Shown here one piece after another: positions 23,913 through 34,439 of a stretch of 64,000 nucleotides of DNA. The translations under genes were made by a program, and so were the position numbers. The notes beneath the pieces are model-generated. The model did no database searches. It had not been told where the DNA came from and saw nothing but the letters and a program-made list of their open reading frames with translations. Source of the stretch: Diphasiastrum complanatum (lineage: Eukaryota > Streptophyta > Lycopodiopsida > Lycopodiales > Lycopodiaceae); the NCBI GenBank assembly GCA_029204225.1, contig CM055097.1, positions 55,814,719-55,878,718 on the forward strand, read 5' to 3'. Every line of letters begins with the position of its first letter. Positions within the stretch are counted from its first letter, which is position 1.

Positions 23913-24179
23913 TGTCAAGCAATCAGATATGCAACATAAAACATTCACGAAATAAGGAGACGGAAGAAGAACGCTCACTATCACTCTATTACACTACCCT
24001 TCATACTGAATGTAAAATGTACATATAAATTCTGAACTCTTATAGAGAGAGAAAACTTAGGAGTAGACTACTAGACTAGCCTACGGCTAGTTACAACTGG
24101 TAATAGCTGTCAATAATAAAATGCATCGTGAACAATAACTAAGAAGTGTAACAATGAAGTTTATCATTGATTTCTAACT
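23913..24179 (-). repeat. 5' LTR of the nested copia
   Basis: Partner of 20690-20954. Its outer end reads CT where the other copy has CA. The target duplication TCTTG follows at 24180. Confidence 0.92.
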
Positions 24180-24184
24180 TCTTG

Positions 24185-24806
24185 TACCTCAAGTGACACC
24201 TTCCTAATGCATAAAAAATTGGCTATTTCTAGTAAGTGTGGTGTGAAATCAGAATTTTTCAAGTTCTATAACCTGAAATGAGTTTTGATCTACAAAAGAT
24301 CCAAGGTCCAATCTACATATGCAAGAAACTCGATTTTTGGATAGAAATCAATCTAGCATGCTAGAAATCACCAAGATTTGAAACTATCACACAAATTCTC
24401 TTCTAGCACTTATCCAAGCAAATCAACACATAGAATCATGGAATCTTGATCAACCTATGATCTATCCTCAATCTAATGACTTTTGCCACTTCCTAAGATT
24501 GAAACACACTCAAATGAAGTCCAGCAACCTCACTATCTAGAGATCCAATCAAAATTAGGGTTTTGACAAAATCACAAAAAAATGACTACTCCAAATCTAC
24601 ATGCAAATGCTGAAAATTTGATATGCAATCTATAAGCCACCACTTAGGTTGAACCATTGATCCAAAAATTGGCCAAATCCAGTATGTGAATTCAAAAATC
24701 GAAATTGAACAAAGTGGTGTAGAATCCTCTCTAGCATGCTCTAGACTTGATATCTTCACCAAATCATTGATAGATATGATTTCCTCCTTCATAACCTGAA
24801 ACACAA
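24185..24806 (-). repeat. Leader of the outer copia, with second copy of the duplicated segment
   Basis: 24395-24640 repeats 20470-20680. The rest is noncoding up to the primer site at 24807. Confidence 0.7.
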
Positions 24807-24818
24807 GCTCTGATACCA
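24807..24818 (-). other. Copia primer-binding site of the outer element
   Basis: TGGTATCAGAGC on the minus strand. TGTGAAAG follows on the right (24819), consistent with an LTR beginning there; its far end was not resolved. Confidence 0.85.
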
Positions 24819-25012
24819 TGTGAAAGATTTCAAGCAAGCTCAATCCAAGCTTAAGAGAACAACAACAACAAGCTACCTTTGCCTTAATCCAAAGAATCCA
24901 GTTTCATTTCCATTTGTCATTGCAAAAGAAACCAAAATTTCACATTTCTTACTATTGTAGATCTCCAAATCCATGAAACTAGTGTCTAGAAATGGAAAAT
25001 TAATGAAACTTT

Positions 25013-27340
25013 ATGAAAGCTTCAATTCTCAGATCTAATTTTCAAATTTACAGTTCTGAAAAGCAGAACTTCATAATGACAAAAAATAAAGGAATGCGCA
25101 AAAGAATACATTATTTGGAAGAGGAATCAAGAAAAATATCAAAGGAGTGCCAAGAAAAATCTACAAAGATGAAAACTTGTTTGGATGAAAATGAGATGCT
25201 CAAGGAGGAGATCCAAAGGTTGAAATCTTCTTTGCATTATTATACAACTAGTAATGATGAGATAAAAATTGCATTTCACTGCCATGCGTATCTCATGTTT
25301 GTCTCTTGTTAAAGATATGGATGTGCTCAACAGAAAGGTCCAAAGCAACAAGAGGAAAAGATTGGTAAACAAGGATACATGTGGTCTATCATCCAAAGGA
25401 GGTCATAGAAAAAGACGAATCTGTACATTCAACTAAGTTATAGCTTATTTGGTATTGAATATTGCTTGAACCTTTTGATTCATTCATAATCACTAATTTT
25501 GTTATTTGTTTATTTCAACTTTCTGTTGATTTGCTTATTATATAATGTTGTGAATACTGACATTTTCATGAACATTATGTTTGCAATGCATATCAACATT
25601 GGTTGTTGAAGACCATTTGGCAATGGAAAAGATTAAGGCTTCAATTACTGATAGCATTATGGATGAAGTTGGAAAAATATTAGACACTACATTGCTTCAG
25701 GGGCATGTGACTTTTTTAGCATCAGCAGGGAAGCATATGCAACAATGTTTAAGATGATAAAGGAGGCATTTGCATAGGTAAATACTAAAAAGTTTCCAAT
25801 CCCACGACCATTTCATCTTTAAAAAAAGAGAGACATGTTAAACCATGGTATGCAGACAATAGTTGGTAATCCATCTCATATCAATGAAGTATATTGCTCA
25901 AAAGGAGAAATTCTAGCATGTAATAATTCCAACAATTTATTTATTGACATTAATCAGTTATTAATATTCATCATAAATTTTTACGGTATTACAAATGAGA
26001 ATGTCAATAACAAGTTGACAGTTGTTCTCAAGTTAGATGGGTCTGAAATTATAAAAGGACAAAAAATGGAAAGACAATTATGAATGGAGCACTTTCAAAT
26101 TCTGAAGACTCAGAAGGCCTCAATTTCAGTGTTCAATTAGAAAATGATATTTGGTGGTTGGCAGCATTTCAGGTATAGCAGTTCCTTCACATAATAAATG
26201 GGGATAGTCATTTGAATATGGATTTCATATCTAAATCTTCCTAGTGTTTATATTATGAGGTTAATCAAGTTTTTGCATTCTCTTTAGGTGCTGAAAGAAG
26301 ACCATAACATTCTCTCATGGATATTTAGTAGAACATCATATCCTGCCACCATAAAAAATCACATGGAGGGAGTTCCACTCAATATTCCTGGAATTGGCAC
26401 TTTCAACATTGAATGGCATTTAGCAGGAGATTTGAAGACATTAAAATGTATGTTCAATGTATCTCATGGCGCTAACTCTAAACACCCTTGTTTGTACTGC
26501 ATGAAAACAACAAAAGTCATGACAAGGAGTACATGAATATCAAGAGATCGAGAAGATTCTAATTGGAAACCTGTACTACTGATTCCTCTATGAAATGTTC
26601 ATATATGTACATTGCATGCAGAGGTGCATATTATAGAAAAAATAATATATCTTCACATCTTGTTTGCATGAAATTCCGAGCCAGAGGCCTCTACGAAGGA
26701 AGCTATTTCCAGATTAGAGGATGTGTTGTCCAAAGCAGGCTTACATAAAGGCCACGTTAAAATAAAAAAAGATGACAAGCTATCAGATAAAACAGGAAAT
26801 ATTCCAGGCAAGCCGAGCATTGGAGGATCTAAAGCTCGAAGATTTTCATCAAATTATTCTGGCAAACAATCTAAGGTTCAATACACGATTTGGAAAGAAA
26901 TTATTGCAGCAACTCAAGATTTCGAAGAAGAAGGTTCTACTCGTATACACAAAGTAGAAGTTTGGAAAAAGTTAGACAACATGGTGAAATACTTGAGAAA
27001 AGATAAATTTTCAATTACTAATGTTCAAATGATACAGAAAACAACCAATGAATTTGTGGATGCAGTTCAAAGTGCATGGGGTGTTGATCATATAACACAT
27101 TATATGGTAAGATTTTGATTTTACACTACAATAGACAAATATGTGCAATTAAATTAGATACTTTTTGTACTGATTTAGATTATGTTTTTATGACATGCAG
27201 CACATATTACGACATCATTCGACATTCTTTGCAGGAAATGAAGTCTTAGCATATGGTCATCGCAAGGAATGGAAAAATCTCATTGGCAAGCAAGAGCGGC
27301 ATTTTATTAAAGTACACGACATGGCGGGACTAGCATAAAA
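25013..27340 (+). pseudogene. Multi-exon gene, candidate RNase H-fold transposase of unknown family
   Basis: Successive plus-strand pieces read as one protein. There is a Lys/Glu-rich coiled coil at 25085-25245. At 25835-26083 LFIDINQLLIFIINFYGITN leads to KLDGSEIIKGQKMER. At 26288-26536 come IEWHLAGDLKTLKCMF and HGANSKHPCLYCM. A Lys-rich linker lies at 26723-27118, and after an intron with plausible GT/AG ends (about 27110-27200) an exon reads HILRHHSTFF and AYGHRKEW. Asp in LDGSE, Asp in GDLK and Glu in HRKEW could be a D-D-E triad with a Cys-x2-Cys insertion. Stops and shifts interrupt it. The transposase reading is inference. Confidence 0.4.
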
Positions 27341-27526
27341 AACAGCGATATACTGCAACTTTTCCAATGGTTTTACAGAAGAATCCAAATTCATCATAAT
27401 ACAAAATTGACAGATTATAAAAAATTTCAAAAAGCATGTAAATTTATACAAGCCAGTAGGCTATAGACACACAATAAAAATTTGTATATTAAATAAAAAT
27501 ATTTACAAAGTCCAATTCAGCAGTAT

Positions 27527-27805
27527 CTAATCTGCTTTCAATATTTTTTTCAATGAAAGTTGCAACTTAGAATCATGCAACAATTTTCTTCTTTCGTATG
27601 GATCCAATAGCTCATAGTTTTCATGCTTACTCAGATCAATGTAAGCAGCATACACTGTAAAATAAGATGATTTGAGCATGGAATTCACTGGTCCATATCT
27701 TAAAATTTTAATCGCAATAGTTTTCTTTACAAAAATTATTTTATGCACCTTATTAAAATTATGTCCTCCAAGAAAATGAGACAATGCCTTGATTGCCATA
27801 ATCAT
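27527..27805 (-). CDS. Unrecognised short frame downstream of the acidic gene
   Basis: A 92-residue frame (FLGGHNFNKVHKIIFVKKTI, then YELLDPYERRKLLHDSK) with plausible protein composition. It lies just downstream of the gene at 29047-27868 in the same direction. It could be a last exon of that gene, reached by skipping its stop, or a separate fragment. Confidence 0.3.
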   Translation of the reverse strand: MIMAIKALSHFLGGHNFNKVHKIIFVKKTIAIKILRYGPVNSMLKSSYFTVYAAYIDLSKHENYELLDPYERRKLLHDSKLQLSLKKILKAD

Positions 27806-27867
27806 AGTTTCACCATGTTGATGAAACTTTGAATGGGCAACACTTATCTCATTATTCTTGAAGGACT

Positions 27868-29047
27868 TCAGATAGTGCCCCAGTGCATGATCTCTTCAAA
27901 ATTCTCCAGCAAAAGATCTCTGCCCTCCTCGACGAATTGCGAAATCATCAAGGAAAATTGTTTTCTGAAATGATAAAAAAACAAAGTAAGCTCCAGTATA
28001 TAATCTGACATAACAAATCTACTAGTACTTGATAAGAGACAAAAACTTACGCATTCAGCTTTGTCTTCTCTGATTACTGTCTCTCCATCAATATTATGTC
28101 CACCTTTCGATGTCAATATTGTTGGTGAATAGACAGTTGGCTGTGGAAAACCAAGTTGACTTTGGATTCTAAGAAATTCCTCCTTAGGAGGTAGATCATC
28201 TTCTTTGTTGCGCATTTCCTCCACAGCCATTTTCAAGCAATCTTTCCCTGAATAAAATTTATCATTATGTACATCATCAACACCAGAGAGAAGATCATTA
28301 TCATCAAAATCAATTATATCCAAAAATTCATCAAGCTCTTTGCTCAAAATGCAAAGAGTCTCAGCTTCAGTGAAGTAAAAAAGATCTGATATATCTGATA
28401 TTGTCAAAAATGAGTTATTATCTATATCATAAGTAGGCAAAGTGATCAAAGATTTTTTAGAAGGAGAAAGGGTAGTGGGTGTTCTAGGGCCTATAAAAGT
28501 AGCCCTATTCCGAGCAGGATCAAAATCAGAACAATCATCTAAATTAACACTCGTATCAATAAAAAAAGTATCTATATCTACAATCTTTGACTTTTCAGAC
28601 TTTGTACCACTAGAAGAAGCTGCTTCAAAAGTGGAGGGCACAGCCTCCGAGTCATCAGAAATATTTAAAAAAAAAAAAAACAGACTGAAAATCAACAAAT
28701 CTACATTTTTTATTATGAATTGGACACTCATCTACAGACTTGAAATCATTATGTAACTTGGTAAACATTTTGTCAAGCTTAGCTTTATAGATATGCTTGT
28801 CGAGTGCCACCAGGTCCTGATAATGAATCATGTCGTTCTTTTGAGATTTGAATAGCGGAGTACTGAGAAGGGACTTAAATATGAGATATATCTCAGAAAG
28901 TGCCTCCACACTAGGGCCCTCAGTTATTGAAGGTAGAATAAAAAGAAAAGAAGAAAAAAGAGATTTGAAATAGTCCAACCTATCAGTAGTACCAAATTCA
29001 TTAAAAAAAGAAAGCAAACTAGATTCGAAATTAGACATTTTAAACAA
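27868..29047 (-). pseudogene. Unrecognised acidic protein, divergent partner of the histone-like gene
   Basis: Exon 1 runs from 29047 (or the Met at 29038) to 28051. A consensus donor GTAAGT is at 28050 and an acceptor before 27964, and exon 2 ends at 27868. The N-terminal part is hydrophobic and helical (LSEIYLIFKSLLS). The middle and C-terminal parts are very acidic (SKELDEFLDIIDFDDNDLL, VEEMRNKEDDLPPKEEF). At 28660-28680 a long A run requires one frame slip to connect the halves, either a homopolymer indel or an inactivating shift. I recognise no domain. It shares a bidirectional promoter with the gene at 29937. Confidence 0.5.
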
Positions 29048-29347
29048 AAATAACAGAACTTAAGTTCCAAATATCGCTCTCAAGCGCAAACCGCAGGTCA
29101 GACAAGCACGTCAAGGCAACGCGCACTCAAGAGAGATATTTGAAGTTGGAGTATCTGATCCAAATGCAAGAACACTGGGAAAAAAAGAAAAGGGATGCGA
29201 AGCGCGCTTGAATGCGATACCGAACGATGCAGTATCGGATCCAGGTGCATAATAGTCAACGAAAGGTAATGAGAGCAAGCGGCGCGCTTGAAATCGATAT
29301 CCGAGAAAGCAATCGTAAATTTGCGTGAAAATCCAAGCCGAAAAAGA

Positions 29348-29359
29348 CCTATTTATAAA
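29348..29359 (-). promoter_or_regulatory. TATA box of the leftward gene
   Basis: TTTATAAATAGG on the minus strand, about 305 bp before the ATG at 29047. Confidence 0.6.
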
Positions 29360-29619
29360 AAAAAATTCACACGTGTGGAGGAGTATTGAAGGAAGACGTG
29401 TCGAATTGTTATTGGTCAAAATAAATGCGTAGTATCTAGAATGATTGATCTAACATCTGTCACATGCGAGAATGACATGCGTCGATATCGGATTCACGCA
29501 CGTGTCTCAGCCCACATGGCCTCATAATTGGGTCATCATTGTCAGTTTGGACATTCCACGTGGATTAATAATCTAACGACACGTGTCTTTGTCGTCTTTT
29601 CACACATGCAAAAATTTCG

Positions 29620-29629
29620 TATATATAAG
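29620..29629 (+). promoter_or_regulatory. TATA box of the rightward gene
   Basis: TATATATAAG, about 310 bp before the ATG at 29937, mirroring the leftward TATA box. About 260 bp separate the two. G-box-like ACGTG elements at 29372, 29500 and 29580 lie between or beside them. Confidence 0.65.
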
Positions 29630-29936
29630 TCCTCGGAATTTTCATTTTTTTTGCGCAAAATTTTCGCTTTTAGCTCCCGATATCGCTCTCAAGTGCGCTC
29701 TTTCACCATTCAAGCTTCCGCCCTCTTACAGTGCACTTGAGTCCGATACCGCTGGTTTTGCAATATCTCTTTCGAGCACGCATCTCTTTTCTTCAAATAA
29801 TCTGTCTAGATCTTGCGCTCAAAATCGATATTCAATTCTGGTATCGATCTCAAGCGCCCTTTTATCGCAAATTTTTTTTGATTTCATCCACTTTTGTTTT
29901 GTTCAAACTTCTTTTATTAATTTTCTTCTTCTGAGA

Positions 29937-31047
29937 ATGATGGCCAGGACCAAATCCACAACCCGTGCCATCACCACTATACAACCATCCCATTCTCGTG
30001 TTCCCCTTGGTACTGGCCGTAGGCGTGGCAGGAAGCAGGTCTGGCTGAGGGAGATCAGAAAACTCCAGAGATCAACTAAATTGTTGATCCCTAGAGCTCC
30101 TTTCGGTCGATCTATTTGAAATGTCACTCTGTCACTTGGGCTAAATGTTCGTTTTGTCGTGACAGCCATGCAGGCCTTACAGGGTGCTGCTGAAGATTTT
30201 CTGACCCAGTTTTTTGAGAAAACTTGTCTTTTGACAGTGCATGGTAAGCGTGTCACCATCATGCCAAAGGATTTCGTCATTCTCAAAAGGCTTCAAGACA
30301 GATATTCTGGTCTGCATGTTGATAATGCCAGCACCTCCAGAGACTTGCCTCTGGATAGAACCAACGTGCCTACTACCTCTAGGAGGAAGAGCAAGCAGCC
30401 TGTCCCCAAGAAGACTGGATCTCGAAGGCCATCTGCTTCCCTTCCTCCTAGATGTATCCCGGCCAAGAGACCTCGTGTCTTTCTGAGCTCTGAATCAGAT
30501 GCTGGAGAATCTGACTCAGATCGAGAATCTTCACCTATTTCTCCTCCTATTAATCGTCTAGCTCCTCATCAGGTTTCATCACCAAAAGTGTTGATTATAA
30601 TAACAGAGAAATCTGTAAATATTGTTTCGACTTTTGTTTCTGCTCCTATACATAATCTTTTTGTGAGAATTCCATACAATCCAGCCCAGGTTTTTTTTTA
30701 TTTTGACCATTATAATCAATATGAGGCCTTACTAGCTAACAAAATTGATCTTCTCGGCAACCTTTTTGATTTTTTTCTTCCAGATACACGTAGAAGCTTT
30801 AGATTAGGTCCCAAATTTTGTGTCGAGCTAAACGATAAGACCTCAGAAATTTCAGATGCAATAGTAGAGGCCGAAGTTTCTTTTTTGCAGAATAGTATTA
30901 GTTTCGATTCCCATGGTACAGTTTTTGTAGTTAGTCCATTTTTCATGGGAGCGGTAAAGGCAAAAGAAGCCAATTTTGAGAAGGTTGTCTATTTCATCGA
31001 GTGCAGTTCTATGGCAAAATTCTATTTGATTCCATATGAAAATAAGT
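29937..31047 (+). pseudogene. CenH3-like histone H3 fold fused to an unknown C-terminal domain
   Basis: From ATG 29937 (or 29940, giving MARTKS as in H3) the frame reads a short basic tail, then WLREIRKLQRSTKLLIPRAP (alpha-N), ALQGAAEDFLTQFFEKTCLL (alpha-2) and HGKRVTIMPKDF (alpha-3). LLIPxAPF is the centromeric-H3 form; canonical H3 has LLIRKLPF. A TGA at 30117 replaces the residue aligned with Arg of the LVREI helix, while length between landmarks equals H3 exactly. Without a shift the frame then continues into a basic/Ser linker with SESDAGESDSDRES (about 30495) and about 150 residues of unknown fold up to a likely donor (GTAAGG, 31048). CGA to TGA would explain the stop. Confidence 0.75.
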
Positions 31048-31148
31048 AAGGATTGCTCTTTTGTTTTTGTTGCTTTAATCTGGATTGTTGCATGCTTCAT
31101 TGCTTTAATAAGAACGGAATTTTTTCATAAATATTTGTATTTTGGTTC

Positions 31149-32012
31149 TTGTAGTCGGCATTGGAGCCTAAACATTCTTTTTGTAAAGATAAATAAGGAG
31201 GGAGTATCAAATTTTCTATGTGTAAAATTAAACTCAGTTCAAATACACATGGAGAATTTGATTCTCTACTTCATGATGTCGTTTGGGAAATACCGACAAC
31301 GGCAATTTCAATTAGAGAGATAACCATTAAATCTCTCAAAGTATATTCAACCTATCTCGGATATGCATGTATTTCTTTTTCAATTCATATGTATTGTCAT
31401 AGCATAAATAAAATTTCTATCATTATATTACTAATTTTCTTTCTATATATGCAGTGTGTACAGCAATAAGATGCTTTTAGTTGTACATGGTTCGTCTTGT
31501 ACAATACGAAGTTATTTTTTGAGCGGTATAATTCACAAACAGATGTAGATATTGAAAAGGTAATATTCTATTCATTTGAAATTCATTTCATTCAAATTCA
31601 TATTTTATTACTATTATTGTTTGTAATTTGCTGATTCTCGTGTTTTGTGATGACAGTTTACTCTTGAGCCGTATACTCCTGATGATGTATATAGATTTCG
31701 GCAAGATTTGATCAGAACCTATGCCTAGTACGGTGTAAGCTTTGCACCTGCAATCGAGGGCTCTCAAAAGGAAGCTGCTTCTGCCTTAACAGCCTTTCAG
31801 GTTGTTCAGGATGCAGATCTTATTTTATATGATCAAAAAGGAATAAAAGTCCTTCATAATACAGAGGAAGGCAATTTTGTAGCAAATATTCCTCTTGCCG
31901 TAAAAGGCATTGAGACCTTTCCGAAACAGAGGAGGGTGAAATTTTGGAAAGAGTTGTTGCCTTATCAGTTTCTAATACTGATATAGAAAATATAGAGAAA
32001 TTGATTGAATAG
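31149..32012 (+). pseudogene. Likely downstream exons of the histone-like gene
   Basis: Plausible acceptors at 31148, 31453 and 31656 lead into short coding-like stretches. The last runs from 31657: PYTPDDVYRFRQDLIRTYA, a TAG at 31726, then VSFAPAIEGSQKEAASALTA, and after a frame change near 31935 LERVVALSVSNTDIENIEKL to 32012. The exon set is inferred from splice consensus only. TAG at a place where CAG would fit again suggests a C-to-T change. No domain recognised. Confidence 0.4.
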
Positions 32013-32209
32013 AGATCTATTTGTAAATAGAGAGACATCAAAAAAAAAAAGATACAATCATTTTACTTGTAAACAACCTGTTTATGGGTTTTTTTTTTAT
32101 TGATATCACAATAGATTCTTACAATCAGCTTGTGTCCATAGTCTAATACTGGAATGCAATTTTTCTATGATGACAAAAGGACATGATGATTGGCATGTAT
32201 TTGCTGATA

Positions 32210-33095
32210 GTGAATGTCAATGTTCTTTCATAAGTTGGATTGTTTCGCCAATATCTCTGCATTTGGTCTTGAGCTCATGTCTTTTACGTACCTGCATAGA
32301 ACTAATACAAAGTTAGTTAGAATCAGTACAGAGTTTGTATTAGAAAGTTTTGATTGAAACTATTTATAAAAAATCGAGTGTTTGCAGTTACTTACAAGTT
32401 TACCATTGAAAATGAATCTGAAGTCTGAAAGTACATCATCTTGTAGGAGCAATATTCTCGTCGGATGTAGTTTAGACTCCAATCTTCATCCACCTCAACA
32501 CATGTCAAAACGACATCATTGTTTTTAATTTCAATATTTTTTAGTTTTGAATGTCCATTGGCTTCCAAGTCTTGATCGAGTGGCACCCATTTACCTTTAT
32601 TTTTTTTCCATGTTTGATAATGGAAGCATAAGCTCAACATTTGTATTTCAATTTGATAACGGAAGCACATGGAAGACATTTTAATTCTGCATTCTATTTC
32701 TCCATCTGATCTTTTGTCCCAGCCTTCATCCATAAGTTCAGATAATAAACTATCTGATAAATTTTTGCATACAAACATCGTTGGGGTTCTATGTACATTG
32801 ACACTTGAAAAAAAATCCACAAATATATTCAAGGAAATAAACCAACTCAATCTGATTGTTTTTTATCCCGTGCTCATTTTTAATGAGTTTTTTACATCAT
32901 TATATATCTTGCAACGAAACGATTTTGAAACTGTAGCATCTGGAGCAATTTATTCATCACTTTCAAAACTAGGTAATGAAATTGGTACTATTTGTCCAAA
33001 ATTTCCTTTTGTATCAGGACTGTACATTGATTCATAAAAAAAGATCCCACTATCAATAGCATTTCCACATGCTGCCCAACGAAACAACAATATAT
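32210..33095 (-). pseudogene. Unrecognised protein remnant convergent with the histone-like gene
   Basis: A minus-strand frame from about 33095 to 32398 reads as one protein with two in-frame stops (near 32945 and 32865). It includes FFYESMYSPDTKGNFGQIVP, LSDSLLSELMDEGWDKRSDG and KNKGKWVPLDQDLEANG. A consensus donor follows at 32397 (GTAAGT). A possible final exon from about 32292 reads KRHELKTKCRDIGETI. I do not know the family. Its introns and position suggest it belongs with the three reading units to its left. Confidence 0.4.
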
Positions 33096-33263
33096 TTAAA
33101 AAGTTTTTATTTTATTTATATTTGAAAAATTCTACGTTACATAGAACCCCAAAGCTAAAGTTTCAATTGGTCCACATGGCAACAAAAATAAGAAAAAAAA
33201 TAAAAAAGCATCTTTTCCAAAGGCCCTCGTCGGGCTTTAGGTTTCTCTAATGAGGGTAACTTG

Positions 33264-34397
33264 TCATTTAGCCCCCAACACTAAATGGACCAATAGGGGT
33301 CTGAAGTACTGCCAGTTACATAGGTGTGTAACAAATGCAAATTCCATTATTTCCCTTAATCGAAACCCAAACTGTAGAGAAGTAGATTTTAGATAGTTTT
33401 CTACAATGCTCCGATATTGAGGTTGTAAGCCATACATATAGCATTGTATGAGATATACTTCTCCATAATCAAATAATGGAACCATCTGTTGAAATTCTTG
33501 ATTGTACTCAATAACTATAGTTATCTGGTTCAAAGAACACCATTGGATGAAGTCGGATCGATTCAAGACCTGTCTACAAACATTTTTGAAAGTTAACCAA
33601 TTCTCACAAAGAAAGTTATGAACAATGTTCCACCATGACTGAACATGTCCTTTGAAAACCAATGAAGCAAAGAAGACCATACTATTGTCACCGATACATC
33701 CACTATAGTAGAAGTTATAATCCAAACCTTCTGGCCAATGGTCTACATTAATGGAGTGAATGCTACCATCAAAGGTAGGAGTAACGTATTCAGACAGTTG
33801 TTGGTTATAACAACAAGGTTTCCGTTGAGCAGTGACTTTCCGCCATTCATTGATATGGTGTGTAGATAAGTGCTCCAGAGCAAGTGCACGATTCATCATC
33901 TCGTGTAACTCCATAATATGGTTTGTATAAACGGATTTAAAAATTGTTGGTTGAAGCACATTTCTAATAGGAGTTTGAAGAGAATTTAAATAGTAGTCCA
34001 AGCATTTTCTATACTCAAACAATGCCAAAAATTGTTGATTGAATTGATATACAGATCCAGTTTGCTTGAGCAATTTAAATGATTTCATGTAGAATCTTGT
34101 AAAACTATTAATGCAAGCAATTTTGAAGCTACTCCAAAGCTTTATGATTGGATGTGCTTGAGTATCCCACCATGCTCGAACTTGTCCTTGAAAGCACAGT
34201 GAAGTGAAATAGATTTTATCCTCTTCAGAATAATGGCGATGACGAAAATAAGCTTCTAATTTAGTCAACCAATCACAATGCTAATTGAACTTGGTTGTCC
34301 GTCAAATGCAAAGCCATAAAGTGCGATTTTAGATTGCATTTCGCCAATAGATGGAAGTTGAATGTTTTGACTATAACGGTAATCCATCATTAATGGC
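33264..34397 (-). pseudogene. Gypsy-type gag with two tandem capsid-like modules
   Basis: Translation begins near 34390 (MDYRYSQNIQLPSIGEM). After one frame change near 34280 it runs as a 334-residue frame. A retrotransposon-gag core occurs twice: WLTKLEAYFRHRHYSEEDK to VRAWWDT (near 34270-34160), and NFYYSGCIGDNSMVFFASL to VQSWWNI (near 33720-33620), about 540 bp apart. Each ends in the Trp-Trp element of this family. Gag forms the element's particle. No zinc knuckle or protease follows before the frame ends. Confidence 0.7.
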
Positions 34398-34439
34398 TAA
34401 TAAGACTTGTGGGTTATGAATTCCCCGACTAAAATTTAT

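Larger units (their letters stand above)
20690..24179 (-). mobile_element. Copia element with two LTRs, nested in an older copia leader
   Basis: LTRs lie at 20690-20954 (265 bp) and 23913-24179 (267 bp). They differ at roughly 20 positions by eye, and both begin TGTCAAGCAATCAG. A 5-bp target duplication TCTTG flanks the element. On the minus strand the primer site TGGTATCAGAAC is at 23912-23901 and the polypurine tract (GAGGGAGAG) abuts the LTR at 20955. Gag and protease are absent, so it is a deletion derivative that must have moved with proteins from another copy. It inserted into the leader of the copia whose gag is at 20433. Confidence 0.93.
29071..29858. promoter_or_regulatory. Repeated 18-bp leader motif in alternating orientation
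   Basis: Variants of GATATCGNTCTCAAGCGC start near 29071, 29121, 29151, 29204, 29232 and 29284 in the leftward leader, and near 29679, 29731, 29762, 29815 and 29841 in the rightward one. One more is at 29484. In both leaders, read from the TATA box toward the ATG, orientation strictly alternates. Spacing alternates between about 52 and about 28 bp, an 80-bp double unit. Neighbouring opposite copies could pair as RNA hairpins or form paired protein sites. Confidence 0.85.
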
